Assembly: GCF_026914265.1 (NCBI RefSeq)
Contig: NC_069125.1
Location: forward strand, 10,913,117 to 10,977,116
Source of the DNA: Mya arenaria
Lineage: Eukaryota > Mollusca > Bivalvia > Myida > Myidae
Length of the DNA stretch: 64,000 bases
Reading direction: 5' to 3'
The notes beneath the pieces are model-generated. The model saw nothing but the letters and a program-made list of their open reading frames with translations, ran no database searches and had not been told where the DNA came from. This document shows, one piece after another, positions 1 through 11,896 of the stretch (position 1 is its first letter; every line of letters begins with the position of its first letter). The position numbers were made by a program, and so were the translations under genes.

Positions 1-1336
1 ATATTGCCTTTATGCTCCTGTAAAATCGAAATATGGTGACTATATTAGTAAGTACTTCTAACACAGAAATTTGACATCGACAATGGGACAGCTTAGTTTT
101 AAAATAGTAAAAAATATATATTAAATAGTGCTAACAATAACTGAAGAGATCATGTTTCATTCTATTTTAAACAGAAACAACAATGGACCATGTGAGCAGA
201 AACTAAAAATAATTTTATTAAGTTCATTATAAATGATTGCACTTTTAGTAATTGAGATTCCTGCAAGCCTAGTGGTAGGAACATAATTGTACAAACATAT
301 GTATATGTTACAAACAAGTTCAAAGAAAAAGATTCAAGATCCTTTGGTCATTATCAATAAACATAACTGATATATTGTATAAATGTCGCATGTAGTTTAA
401 TAATCGTATGAATTTGCAAAATGGCTGGATGCAGCATATAATGAATGGAATTCTTCAAGAAATGGCATTTTACATATGAGATATAGAAAAGATAAAGTAC
501 ACTTATAATATATGTATGTATTGATACTATTAAAGAATCAGTGGTGTTTGCTTACCTATATTCTGAATTTCAGCAATAAATCAGTTTAAAATATAACAAT
601 GGACTCCCAGCTTTAATAAACAAATACATAGAATACTGATACAATGGTACATACTAGATTAATGGTATAAGATATTGATCATTTAATGAGGATCAATTCT
701 ATAAAACTCAGTTCATCATTTCTATGACAAGTTGAAACTGACTATAAATTCCTAAATAGGTATCAGCTTGAGAAAAAACGGACGATGCCATTAAATTTGG
801 ATTTGTATTTTGTTTAAGCAAGTATTATTTCTTGTCAGTTTGTTTTTGTTTTTATATTATTCTGATATATTATGCCATTATTACGCGCATTTCATTGCAA
901 TAATGGTCGAATTTTTCTGCGATATTTGTTGACCGTTTTTATGACGTAACGCGTAACACCCCTTAATTCAGTATAAACCTAACCAACGGAAGTGGCTTAT
1001 AAATACGTTTTTTTTATTTTAGCTGAATATTTACCATGTAACTTCTTGGACCGATTTGCCTTCAAATCTGCCTTTTACAAAGAATTTTATAAAAATGTAA
1101 TGTAGAAGTTCATTTTTTTAAATGCCTCCAATCTGACAGCTGTGCGGGAAAATGATGTCACCTTTTTGCATTATGGGACAGTTTGGTAAAATGAACCTGG
1201 GTAAACATTCACCCTAACCTGGTAAATTAACCGGTTGTTAATTTCTTTTTTTACCACCATGGTGATTTTACCACGGAATTTACTGTTGGTTTTATGTACC
1301 GAAGTAAATATTTATCATTGTTTATACAATTGGCTG
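1..1336. mobile_element. Right end of a 6.3 kb TIR-type element (copy from the preceding unit)
   Basis: From about 583 to 1336 this matches 23961-24734, the right end of the element described at 18448-24734. It ends in 'caattggctg' and is directly followed by a piece of M exon 18. Dense GGTAA/TTACC words lie in the last 200 bases (1190-1320). Positions 1-582 show no clear match within the window and no gene. Presence of the element's right end here implies that another duplicated unit lies left of the window. Confidence 0.6.
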
Positions 1337-1504
1337 CTGAAGAATTTACGTTTTTTTTCTGGTTTTTGAATAGGCGTGTCACTCATAGGGCTTGGAATCA
1401 TGTTGTCAAAGGACGACACAAATTCAACATTTTGTGTTACAAATAAAAGTGCCGACGTCATGTCAAATATTGGGGTGTACTGTGTTGTTTCTACTTCAAA
1501 CAGT
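1337..1504 (-). pseudogene. Fragment of gene M exon 18 at a duplication junction
   Basis: About 165 bases match 37937-38104 in M exon 18 at high similarity, including shared words such as 'catgttgtcaaa' and 'gccgacgtcatgtcaaat'. The match stops abruptly near 1504, where DNA upstream of the DRAM copy begins. On the other side it abuts the right end of the 6.3 kb element. It is too short to code alone and is best read as the 5'-ward remainder of an exon 18 copy belonging to a preceding unit. Confidence 0.7.
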
Positions 1505-2539
1505 CATTAATTAATTATATTGATATTTTCAATTGTCAATATATATACATTTTTATATCCATTTTATAATCATAATTGTAATAATTGTTCATGGTCGTTT
1601 GAGTCTTGGTCATATCGATAGTTATGCAGAGTAAAAATGACCAAAGGCAAAATGCCGATTTGCCGATAAAAACTTGTAAACGAATAAATAATATAATTTA
1701 TTTCGTTTGTTATTAAAATTCTTAAATTTGTGATGATGTTGTTTTGTATATGGAGATATATAGAATACCTTTAGACAATATGAACAGCAAAATGTGCCAG
1801 GTAAACTGATGAACTACATTTAGTGGTCAACATGATATTTTGTCAAATGGGAAGGCGTCATTCCTCAAATTCTGTCAAAACATTTATATAAGTAAATAAG
1901 CAGTCAGCCGTTATTGACTGATTGGCAGCAAATATAAACACTGTAAGTGCAAAGTTTACAAAATATCACGTAGACCACTAAATCGTTTTGTAACTATAAC
2001 CTTGAATACCTGTAACTTTGCATTAAACCTTTTACAACGGTTTCAATGCCATGCGCACAAGGGGCAGAAACAATCTATTGTTAGCTTTTTATACTGTATG
2101 CATTTGTTTATATATGTTAAATTAGAATTGTTTTCTTCTGCACTTTGTGGTCATGTGGGGTCACAAGATATTGACAGGTTTTTTTCAACATTCTTTAGTA
2201 TCATATGAATAACTTAGTCGGATAATGAAATGATTACCAACATCGTTAACTTTCGTTTTGATTATGCTGACATTAAAAAGTTTAATTGGAAAAATATAAG
2301 TCACTTGATCTTGAGAGCTTGGAAAACACCAAGTTCTGTCTTGCTATATATAGAATTATTTACATGAAGATGTTGATTTATTGATTAAGTCATGGTATAC
2401 TGGTGCTTCATAGAGTTGTAAGATTGTGTATTAACTGTTAAACCAAGTAAAATTTAATACGTTTGAACAGGTAAGCGTTTATTAAATGTATTTTTAACGC
2501 ATCGCGTTGTCGCAAATAGTTAAATTAAAAATGTTAAGT
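1505..2539. other. DRAM-A upstream spacer, no gene seen
   Basis: AT-rich DNA that matches 24893-26000 upstream of the second DRAM copy with scattered indels. No ORF here has a recognisable product; the short open stretch at 2002-2208 is low complexity and not kept open in the other copy. Any DRAM promoter should lie here or just downstream, but I see no convincing TATA box. Confidence 0.6.
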
Positions 2540-3110
2540 TCAGTTCCGGTAAAAGTTAAGCCAGCGCTCCGCCATGTATTGGCAGGGAACGAGTAACCTT
2601 GAAACATTTTACAGATCTCGTCGAAATTCCGTCGGAGGTGACCTTGAAGCAAACAGCTATGTATACAAATTTGTCAGGGTATAATTTACCTACCCCTGTG
2701 CCTAATACTCTACTAAAAATGTTTTTAAATTTTCATACTTTCAAAATAGTGAAACCCAGCGAATATCAGCCTTACCTTCGCTTTAAGTTACATATGCGTC
2801 CAGTAATGTGTTGTCAGCTCCATTTTTTAAATTATTGTTCACTATTTCACACTTCTAGAATAGCGAATCTCAGCCTCCAGTCCCCCGGAAGTTACGTCAG
2901 AGTCCTGTCATATGTTGTCAGGGAATGAGTTACCTGCCGTTGCGTCGGGTAGCATACACTTTGTTAATTCGTTTTTATTTTTTTACGTTTTCAGCATAGT
3001 GAACTTCAGCCTGCCTTCAGCCGGAAATTTCGTCGGCGTCCCGCCATGTTGTGTCAGGGTATGAGTTATCTGCCGTTGTGTTGGGCACTTCTATCGACTG
3101 CTACATTCGT
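2540..3110 (+). repeat. Five decayed copies of the DRAM exon 1 start region
   Basis: A module of about 90 bases recurs roughly every 100-130 bases: a 'catagtgaacttcagcct' part, a 'ggaagttacgtcagcgtcc' part, then 'ccatgttgtgtcaggg' and 'atgagttatctgccgttg'. Copies lie near 2545-2600, 2612-2700, 2740-2835, 2862-2950 and 2992-3100; the last contains the real DRAM start codon at 3046. The same set is present upstream of the second DRAM copy (about 26000-26560), so it predates the segmental duplication. Confidence 0.65.
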
Positions 3111-3315
3111 TACAACCTACATCATAGCCGTGTATAACGGTGATGTCTCGCCAAAATTTCCATACATAAGGTAAGGACCTTTATACCGAACATTTAAACC
3201 ATAATGTTAACGATTATTTTTAAATGTTAGTCAGTTCGTTCCTTAGATAATACGTGTATGCTGCTGTACCGTTTCATAACGCTTTTCAATAAACAACTCA
3301 AGACTTAAACACACA

Positions 3316-3780
3316 GCGGCCAGACGGACTCTCTACGGAGACTCCAATTAGATGGACACACCGAACAGACGGACAAAAGAGTCAGGCGGACGCAGCAGTC
3401 AGACGGATACACCAATCAGACGAACACAGCAGTCAGACGAACGTACCAATCAGACAAACACAGCAGTCAGGCGGACACACCAATCAGACAAACACAGCAG
3501 TCAGACGGACCAACCAATCAGACGAACACAGCAGTCAGACGGATATACCATTCAGACGAACACAGCAGTTAGGCGGACGCAGCAGTGAGGCGGACACTGC
3601 AGTCAGACAAACACAGCATTCAGGCAGACACAGTAGCCAGACGGACGCAGCAGTCAGACGGACACAGCAGTTAGGCGGACACAGAAGTCAGGTGGACACA
3701 GAAGTCAGGCGGACCCAACAGTCAGGCGGACACAGCGGTCGGACGGACGCTACAGATAGATATACACACCAGTCAACCGC
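3316..3780 (+). repeat. 17-bp minisatellite in DRAM-A intron 1
   Basis: About 27 degenerate copies of a 17-bp unit of the type 'cacagcagtcaggcgga'. Because 17 is not a multiple of three, the same peptide returns every 51 bases, so several frames stay open by chance. The homologous intron of copy B carries a longer array (26785-27572). Confidence 0.9.
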
Positions 3781-4007
3781 CAAGTAGGCAGTGTGTATTG
3801 TTAATGATGATTCTCTGGAAGCAAATGTAAGCTAATGTTTTATCTTCTGTTGGTGTTTTCAGCGAAATCGGGACCAAGCCGCCAGAGAGCTGTATATTCT
3901 CCCAGTTTCTGAATATTTGCGCAGCTCTATGTAAGCATTTTTATGTATTTTTTTCTAAATCATAAGGTAGAGGAACTTTAGTGTAATATTTAGTCAACTA
4001 GTATTGC

Positions 4008-4823
4008 ACAATTATTATTATTATTATTATTATTTTACCATATTTATATAGCACTCTTTTCATATGGCTCATACGTTCAAAAGTGCTTTGCATTTCTATA
4101 CATTTTATACATACAGTCGAACAGTTTAAAAGCAGCATCAAGTGTACTACACAAGTTGAGCATTAACTTATCATTTAAAAGAAATAAAAAAAAAGATATT
4201 CATATAAGACATAAAATCAAACATATATATTTTTTAAAAAATCACAAACCAAGTAAAATATCCATATATAAAAACAACAACAATGACAAGCTTTGGCATA
4301 GATGTGTCAGATATACAAATCATCAGTAACCATATATTTTCAAAAAGAAATGGGTTTTCAGAGATCGTATAAAAGAGTCTAAAGTGTTTGAGTTCCGTAT
4401 TCCTGGTGGAAGCGCATTCCACAACTTTGGAGCAGCATTTGCACAGCAACGATTACCATATGTAACAGTACGGGATCTTGGTGTCACAAGAGTGAGAGTG
4501 TCACTTTGGGATCTCAAAACACGCTGTGGTCTATGTATCTTTAACATGTTTTTGATGTAGCATGGCGATTGATCATTTAAGGCTTTATAGGTATGTGTCA
4601 GTACTTTCAAATCACAGGAAGCCAGTGAAGTTCCTTTAAAAATGGTGTGATGTGGTTGAATCGAGGAGTCATGGTAATGATACGGGCTGCCGTGTTTAGG
4701 ACGATTTAAAGTTTATTAAAGGTTGTGTTAGGTAGGCCATGGAGCAGGGTGTTGCAGTTGTCAAGTCTGGATATTACAAGAGAGTTCACAAGGGTATTGG
4801 TTGCATCACTGGTTAGATATTGC
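4008..4823 (-). mobile_element. 5'-truncated LINE (L2/CR1-like), C-terminal RT end
   Basis: Absent from the same intron in copy B, so it is a clean insertion, with a 6-base target duplication 'tattgc' at 4002-4007 and 4818-4823. Minus-strand frames read the typical LINE tail in order: TLVNSLVISRLDNCNTLL, then ARIITMTPRFNHITPFLKEL, then KALNDQSPCYIKNML and AAPKLWNALPPGIR. The frame is shifted between these blocks, so it is dead. The element's 3' end (low coordinates) has 'gagtgctatataaatatgg' followed by an (aat)n tail, as in L2/CR1-like LINEs. It inserted into intron 2 of DRAM-A after the segmental duplication. Confidence 0.85.
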
Positions 4824-5203
4824 TGTTACAATGCTGTTGTTTCATTTAATTTTTGGTCGTCCGTTTTTCCACAGAGAAGGTATCGTCAAAACCTTCGTGT
4901 AGTTGTCAGCATTGGCGTTATTTGTGCAAGTATTTAATCCATGGTCTTAACTAAAAGATGTTCAACATATTTGAATAAAACTTAAAACGCTTGTTGCCAG
5001 CATCGATATACACATGTATAAATTGAATAATTGGTCAGTTATCACCTTTTTATGACTTAAAAACAGACATACCTTGGAGTTCTCTTGGGGGGGGGGGTCT
5101 CTTGTTTTAACAGTTTCTTAAAACCTTTCACGGTTGATAATTAAGGACGTGATTGTATAACTCTACACGATCAGAGGTACTATCATAGTAGTTAAGCATT
5201 GAG

Positions 5204-5625
5204 CTATGAATCTCGTCGGCGGCGGCAGCGTCATCGTTGTCGTTGTCATCAAGTCTCATTACTCGGACGTTTTTATATATACAAGCGGAAACTAAACTTA
5301 TTAATAAGAAATCAGAACAAAATAATGTCATGCTTTTCAATGACCTCAGTTATTTGCCACATAAATTTAAATTGTTTACACTTGCATACTGTCTCAAAGG
5401 ATGTGACAGTAAGTATGTGCTATGAATCTCGTCGGCGGCGGCGGCGTCATCGTTGTCGTAGTCATCAAGTCTCATTACTCGGACGTTTTAATATATACTA
5501 GCGGAAAATAAACTGTGCTTAATTAGAAATCTGAACAAGATAATGTCCATCTATTCAATGACCTCCATTATTTGCCACATAAATTTAAATTTTATAAACT
5601 TACATACGGTCTCAAAGGATGTGAC
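5204..5625 (+). repeat. 216-bp direct tandem duplication in DRAM-A intron 2
   Basis: The stretch 'ctatgaatctcgtcggcggc' begins at 5204 and again at 5420, and similarity continues through 'ctcaaaggatgtgaca' of each copy. The homologous intron of copy B (from 28168) has a single, shortened version, so the doubling occurred in unit A only or was lost in B. Confidence 0.85.
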
Positions 5626-7969
5626 ATTTTCAAACTAAAATCAGCTTTATAGAGAGCTCTATCTTGTGGTTTAGAACCTGTATATATTTGCATGCTCATT
5701 TTTCTAAATTCCGCAAGTAAATATGTTTAGTTTTACTACTTTTTTAATAAAGAGTGCTGTGTAACCTGACGGCACTTTACAAATACGTGAAATATCGTAA
5801 TAGAAAATAGTGTAAATTTTGTCAATGAACCCCCTCGGCTGCAGGTCTGTGTACGGTATACGTGCGTTACAAGCTGGTGGAAGCTATCAGCGGCCATGAG
5901 TATCAGTACTTACACCGCCTGAACCAGATGGGCCTCGGGACCGGCGTCCTAACAGCGCTTGGGCTCAGTCTGGTCGCCAACTTCCAGGTGAGGCAAACTA
6001 AATGATTGTGATCTTTCTTATAACTATTTGGTAAAGTGGTTAACTTACTGGGCCTGTGTAAAAAATAACGGTACACCTCAATTTTGGCTTCAGCGTCGGT
6101 GTGGGATAGTTGGGGTCTGTGACGGAAAGGCTAAAGATTTCCAGACTTAACCACGTTATGGGCGTTAATTGCCTTTCAATAAAGGCATATCGTAAGGACA
6201 TTTACCGCATAGATTCAGCCGTGTACCTGAGCACTCCATTAGCGGCGTAAGGCTTATGAGGTAGATATTATTGAAATGGGGCACTTGAGTACCCGGACGG
6301 AAACCTTCTCACCAACATAAATGATATTAATTTAACTCACATGTGCACATGTCGGAAATAGATCGGACATTTGCATCAAAATCGGTAGGAAGTACCCGGA
6401 ATGAATATAAATGAAAACAATTTTAAAAACTTTGGAAAAAAAATCAAAAACTTTGGACACAATTTTAAAAGGGGTCTTAGCCTCTTAACTTTCTCAAGCA
6501 GACCCCGAATTTTTCAGGGTGGCAATTATCAGCTGTTAGAAACCTGTGGGGCCTGTGTTTGACTCTAAAGCCTTATGGGCCATTTCAATAAAGATCTGTA
6601 GTCGAAAATTGACAATATGATAGTGTTCTAGTTGCATTATTGTGCTTAATATTTGTATGAATTGAACTTGAGCCAATATCATAAGTGAACACAAAGTTGA
6701 GGGAAGAAAACCGAACACGATGTTGCCATTTTCACATTTATACAGTTTTATAATTACTGAAGGTACGACTAAAATTCTTTATGGAAACAGCTCCCTCGTT
6801 CAATTTTTTAAAGAATCTTACATGAATTCCCATTGAATACAAAAACATATGAAATGAACATTTTGCGAGTATTATAATTTGTCCATAACTAAAATAAACC
6901 AAAGAAAATGAGTTTATTTTTATCGCATGACACATTCCGTTTTTTGGTAAAAAGTTTGACGCTAAATTAGAATGGCGAAACAAGTATGACGTCATTATTT
7001 TTTATTTTATTTTTTTAAATAAATTGACGTCCAATTATAGCTCACTGATGGAAAATGGTTGAATTATGCTTGCAGGATTATAATGTGCAATTACAAAAAT
7101 TAGTATCGATTGTATTACACCAGAAACAAACAAGGTAATGTGATATTAAAACATATATGTCATAATTGTAAGGGGTTTAAACAATAACATTAAAAACATT
7201 GAGAATAGGAATGGGGCAGAATTTCAATATTACAACAGTCAGATATCCTGGACGGTTTCGTTATTTTGGTGATAAACCATGTAAGTGGACTGGAAACCTC
7301 GGAAAGTCCATGTTATTTACTGAATTTTCGAGGACGCGGAAGTTGATATGTCGATTGACTGGCTCCCGTTTCATCTTCATTCTCTATCAAAACCGAGAGG
7401 CAGTACCAAGGGAAGCAACTACGCATGTATAGCAACGCCAAGGGACGCAAGTCAGTTGAGGTTTTTTTGGAAAATGCGGAACAGGGGGTAGTTTGTAACA
7501 AAATTGCCAGCTTATGAAAATGATTTGAACCGAATAACATATCGTATCAAACTTGAAAATTATCAATCTTTTATATCGTTATGTAATAATTAAATGTCAA
7601 ATATCAGTTCAGTTCTACTTTAAAGGTGTTTTCAGCCGGCATCGAGCGGTTTCCTTATTTATCATCTATCAAGAAAATGCTAATGACAGTGGAGAAAGGC
7701 CTTAATGTCCTTATTCATTGTTTCTTAAAAGATCCGGTTCATAAAGATATAATAGTTTTATTGAGACAAGAGTATATATTAGTAAACAGTGTCGCTCCTT
7801 GACACCGAACTCTTTTAGCTGGTCCCTGTCGATTATTTATCTCGGTTATTGTCATGATCTTGGTGAGGTTCGTCGTCAGTATGAAAACAAATTAACCTTA
7901 GCTATTATATGTTTATACTAATTTGTTTTAGCTTGATTGTGACGAAAGCTGATAGCTTATAACATCTCA

Positions 7970-8116
7970 CTCACTCTCTCGGGTCCGTTTCCCGGGCAGA
8001 AACCAGCAGTTTGCCGTTTTTTAGAGGCAATGAGTAAGTACCCTGGTGGGGATCAAGTCCACAACCTCTTGGGTGAGAGGCAGATGCCTATGCCACTAGA
8101 ACACTCTCATACTTCT
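7970..8116 (-). mobile_element. tRNA-derived SINE in DRAM-A intron 3
   Basis: On the minus strand a tRNA-like head shows 'tctagtggcatag' (A-box like) and 'ttgtggacttgatcccc' (degenerate B box), followed by 'gggtacttactcat' and a tail ending near 'cgggaaacggacccgaga'. The same SINE sits at the matching place in copy B (about 30262-30350), so it predates the duplication. It does not fold as a full tRNA. Confidence 0.7.
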
Positions 8117-8335
8117 TAGGGTATTCTTGGCTATTATTCAAACCCTTTCTAGATAATCATGTGGAACTCTTTGTGACATGATTCACATCTTTAGCAACTA
8201 GCAAGGCCCTCTCGCTTAAATAATTGTCAAGTTGTGTCCCTTGTTCGACTGAAAAGCATTCAAGCATTGGCGTCCATTTAGTTTAAACGTATATATTTCA
8301 TTATTTTGTGAATAAGTCATTACAACTTTATATAA

Positions 8336-8540
8336 ACCAGTCTCGCTAGCACGATTTTACGCGAGAGTGTGTGGCCTTGTGATGTTTGGGGAAAACGGAG
8401 TAGCCGGTGGAAAACCACTTGTCCGACTTGGTGACTACAAACCAAACTGACATGCGCCCATGCCGGGAATCGAACCCTGGTCGCCTACGTGAGAAGTGAG
8501 TGCGATAACCTCTGCTCTAATCGGACTGTCCTTCGGTGCT
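8336..8540 (-). mobile_element. Second tRNA-derived SINE in DRAM-A intron 3
   Basis: Minus-strand head with a B box in 'ccagggttcgattcccggca' and a body containing 'tttgtagtcaccaagtcgga'. The matching copy B element is at 30826-30985 with a cleaner head and body. Its presence in both introns dates it before the segmental duplication. Confidence 0.75.
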
Positions 8541-10502
8541 TTTAAATTACAAAATTAGAAATCTAGTAATAATGGTTAATTGATGATGTAACATTGTGTG
8601 TGTTTCAGGTGACGTAAGTTAAAGCGGTACACTTGACAGGTGCGTGCCTGGCGTTCGGGGTAGGGGTGATATATGTGGCCCTCCAGACGGGCCTCTCATA
8701 CAAAATGCACCCAGAGTATAGCGGCATCTATGTGGCCAGGGTGCGCCTCGCCCTAACCATTGCCTCCTTCATCGTTATTGCAACCAGTATCCTTTTTGAA
8801 GCCCACAGTTTACCTGGCGCTCTCAGTATCTTTGGAACCTACAGCCTATAATGCGTTTAGACCGTCACTTCATTTGTTTGTTGTTTTATTTATTTATTTA
8901 TTTGTGAGGACTGTACGCAAAATCAATGCTTAAGATTAACTTGTTCTCGTGAAATACTAAAGACAAAAATGTAAACCTTATGAAAAATAAAGCGATGTTT
9001 CCACAGTTAAATAAACTGTTTGGTTGACGTCACCGGACAAAAAAACCTGTGACCCCAAAGTTTTTTAGCCAGTGGTCTTGAATAGCTTGAAAACCTCCCT
9101 ACAAAAAAACAACGTCCTACCCACTCCTACACATGTGGGTTTGGTTATGCCTTAAAAGCAATTTATATGCCTTATTTTTCAAGTTGAAAATAAGGGCACC
9201 CCTATCTTTTTACCCTCCCCCCGAATAAACAACAACTAAAACATATAAAATATACTGTCACCGTTATAATCGGTTGATCCTATTTAATTGTTAAGGTATG
9301 ACGAAGCAACTAATAGTTTTTACTTGAATTCGAAACTACGTCTTTTTTATGAATATGTAATTTCAATAGACTAGTTGTTTAACAAAATGCTCCATATTCT
9401 TTCATGTAGAAGTTGAATGCGTCTGCTGGGAATACTTGGAATACTTTTAAATTAATAATTATTATACATGATAAGTTTTTTTTGTAAAATGCCGAATGCC
9501 AGGAGCACTGTTAAAGGCTGTTTTGGTGACAGTGAATCATAATGGAATGGCATTAGGAAGAACGTCCATCATAACCTTATACTATGTAGAAAATATTATC
9601 TCCCTTATCCCTGTCACAGCAGCAGCAAGTGCAGTGTTAGCTCGACAATTTCATCCCAAGAATAGACGCCACTGGAAACCGGAAGAACCCGTACGTCTAA
9701 CAAACCCTTATGAATGAATGCAACCTAAATCAATTACATTTCCACGTTTGGTCAAAGGCGCCCATAATTGTGGAACCCAATTCGACACCAATTTTAATGC
9801 GAAAAAGTGGTCATTTTCGACCTTGACATTTGACCTACTGACCTCAAGATATTAATGGTCCTCTACTCTACTTGTCAAATAGTCTTACTCAATTTGAACC
9901 TCTTTAGAGTAAGTGTTGTGCATACATTGAGCGAACTTTTGATCATGTTAAAGTCACAACTATCTTGACCCTTGACCTTACTGAACTTAAAATTATTAAA
10001 AAAATAATTAATCTACTTGTCAGGATCAATATTCCTACTAGAGTTTTTTTAACTATATTCAACGGATTGAGGGCTCTACTAAAAGTCAATCACAACATTT
10101 TAATCGGAACCTATTTTACTAATAAAGGTCACTTCCAACTCAACCTTCGACATACTGACCTCAAACTATATAGACGTCATCTTATTATCGTTTAATTTTC
10201 TTCCAGGGTTTGTATAGTAAATTTCAATTTTGTTTAGTTGTATTTCAGGGTAAGCATAGTCAGTTTCAATGTTGTTTAGGTATAGTCCATTATAAAGTTG
10301 TTTAATTTTCTTTCAGGGGTACGTGCCGCACATTATCAGCGCGGTAAGCGAGTGGATCACGTTCATAGTCTTTTTGATGTACTTCCTCACGTTTGTACGA
10401 GACTTCATGAAACTGAGGATTGAAGTCAAGCCGCGGTTGTTTGTACGACATCTGGACGAGCCGGCGCTATTCCCCGACGAGAACATAAGACTGCCAGCGT
10501 AG

Positions 10503-11305
10503 TATTAACAACGGAGCAAAAAAAACACCAAAAAAACTCAATCATTATGTTCTATTTGGTGCACCTCTTTTTTTAGGTTCATTATACTGACAGACAAAAT
10601 AATCGCGTAGTTCGATTTTCTTTATTAGCGGAAAAATATTCAGCCTAGGAAATTCCATATTATTTGGGTTTCATCGATTGTCATCAGAATTAAATCCCAA
10701 GAAATTGACTTGGTTTGCGTGGCGTTTGTCGTCCGTGCGTCCGTCTGTAAACAATTGCTGGTAAACGCTATACAGTCTTCACTTCTCTGATCTCATCAAA
10801 CTTTACAGTTGTAAGATACCCAAAAGAGCTCGGTTCCTTTCTTAAACCAGCCAGATCGGCCCATGCATGACTGAATTATGGCCCATGAAATTCTGCAGCC
10901 CTAGCAAACGTTACTCTAATGGAGACAACTGTGTATTGTTGCATTTCTATCCCTTTGCAAAACCTAAGGTTAAATGATTGCTTCTCTTTTAATGTTGGTT
11001 TAGTATAGGACAAAAACATACAAACATATAATTCATAGCAGAGCATTGGCCGTCGGGGGACCCGTGTTTTCTTTTATCAAAATTTATTTTCGTACATGTA
11101 GCGCGTGTTTAAAGCCTCTTATTGTACGAGTACGATTCGACATTTGGCGCAAATGGTACGTTATACCCAATTGCGCGTTGGTACAATGGAATTTACATGA
11201 TGGTGGCCAGTATGATGGACCAAAAAAATGAAGAATTAAACTTAATTTTTATGAAATATATCAATCGCCGTCTAAATGTTCTTGAATTCTTGGTTGTACC
11301 ATGGT

Positions 11306-11349
<44 letters not shown>

Positions 11350-11483
11350 CTGTTTTTGTATTGGTGTATTTTTTAAACAGGTGTACTGTTGTATTTTTAT
11401 TGATTGTAAAATGGTATGTGCAAATCTTGTCAGAATTAAAAAAGACTGTATCATACTATATGATTTGGGATGTTTTGTACACC
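10503..11483. other. DRAM-A downstream region with a dispersed repeat fragment
   Basis: No gene seen. Positions about 10700-10930 match the 166-bp unit at 60965-61300 ('tctgtaaacaattgct', 'gagctcggttcctttc', 'aaccagccagatc'), so it is a fragment of that dispersed bivalve-type repeat. A possible poly(A) signal ATTAAA lies at about 10689. No AATAAA equivalent to the one after DRAM-B is visible. Confidence 0.55.
11308..11349 (+). repeat. (GAT)n microsatellite
   Basis: Fourteen near-perfect GAT triplets. The poly-Asp, poly-Met and poly-Ile open frames across it are artefacts of the triplet repeat. Confidence 0.95.
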
Positions 11484-11782
11484 CATTCGGAACACCTCGG
11501 CGGTTTCTATCGAAAACAAGCTCGGATGTTTTATGGACGGTTAACACTCTCAGAAATCTTAACATTTAACTATTTAAACTTGACTTTACTTTTAGGAATC
11601 TGAAATATTTCTGCAACAATTCACTTCACCGTCAATACTTTTAAACTAGGTAACATTAATAAACACGTCCATCTACTACAAATACTATTATTCAAAATTT
11701 TCGAACTACATGTACCACTACTGATGTACTGGCATACGTCTTAGGTTGTTTTCGATATAAAATGGCCGAAACGTTACGAATA
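11484..11782. mobile_element. Short TIR element of the 'cattcgga..ctcctcggcc' family (Mutator-like target duplication)
   Basis: The left end 'cattcggaacacctcgg' and 'caagctcggatgtttta' pair with the right-end 'cataccgtc..ttaggttgtt' and 'aatggccgaaacgttacgaa' as inverted repeats. Flanks 'tttgtacac' and 'tttgtccac' look like a diverged 9-base target duplication. Better preserved relatives lie at 48344-48684 and 56879-56950. No coding capacity. Confidence 0.6.
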
Positions 11783-11896
11783 TTTGTCCACCTTGTCGAG
11801 AAAAGGCATAGGATGTATTGTCTAGCTCCCTTATATCAAACCGATTTTTCATCCTACGAGAGTTTATCGTACGTGCGTTGCAATATCGCTCTTTAA

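Larger units (their letters stand above)
3046..10502 (+). pseudogene. DRAM/Frag1/Sfk1-family gene, copy A, with an in-frame stop
   Basis: Six exons can be placed with GT-AG borders: 3046-3170, 3863-3930, 5845-5987, 8609-8786, 9620-9690 and 10317-10502, the same lengths as in the intact copy at 26525-33123. Exon 4 starts 'gtg acg taa' where copy B has 'gtg acg gaa', so translation would stop after 114 residues (TAA at 8615-8617). Downstream of that stop the reading frame is still open to the terminal TAG, and the residues remain DRAM-like (for example YFLTFVRDFMKLRIEVKPR near the C-terminus), so the loss is probably recent. Alternatives: a truncated three-helix product, or an allele or assembly difference at one base. 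Family members act in lysosomal or other endomembranes and, for vertebrate DRAM1/2, in autophagy. Confidence 0.85.

Noticed and set aside
2599-2928. 109-codon frame upstream of DRAM-A
   Set aside because: It crosses the decayed exon 1 modules, has no recognisable product and is not kept open upstream of DRAM-B.
4845-4940. Possible extra DRAM exon after a 'ttttccacag' acceptor
   Set aside because: It has no matching donor in phase and DRAM exon 2 joins exon 3 directly in the correct phase.
8026-8105. Possible tRNA gene on the minus strand
   Set aside because: A and B boxes are present but arms do not pair as a cloverleaf; it is a SINE head, as are 30262-30350, 41478-41560 and 60233-60300.
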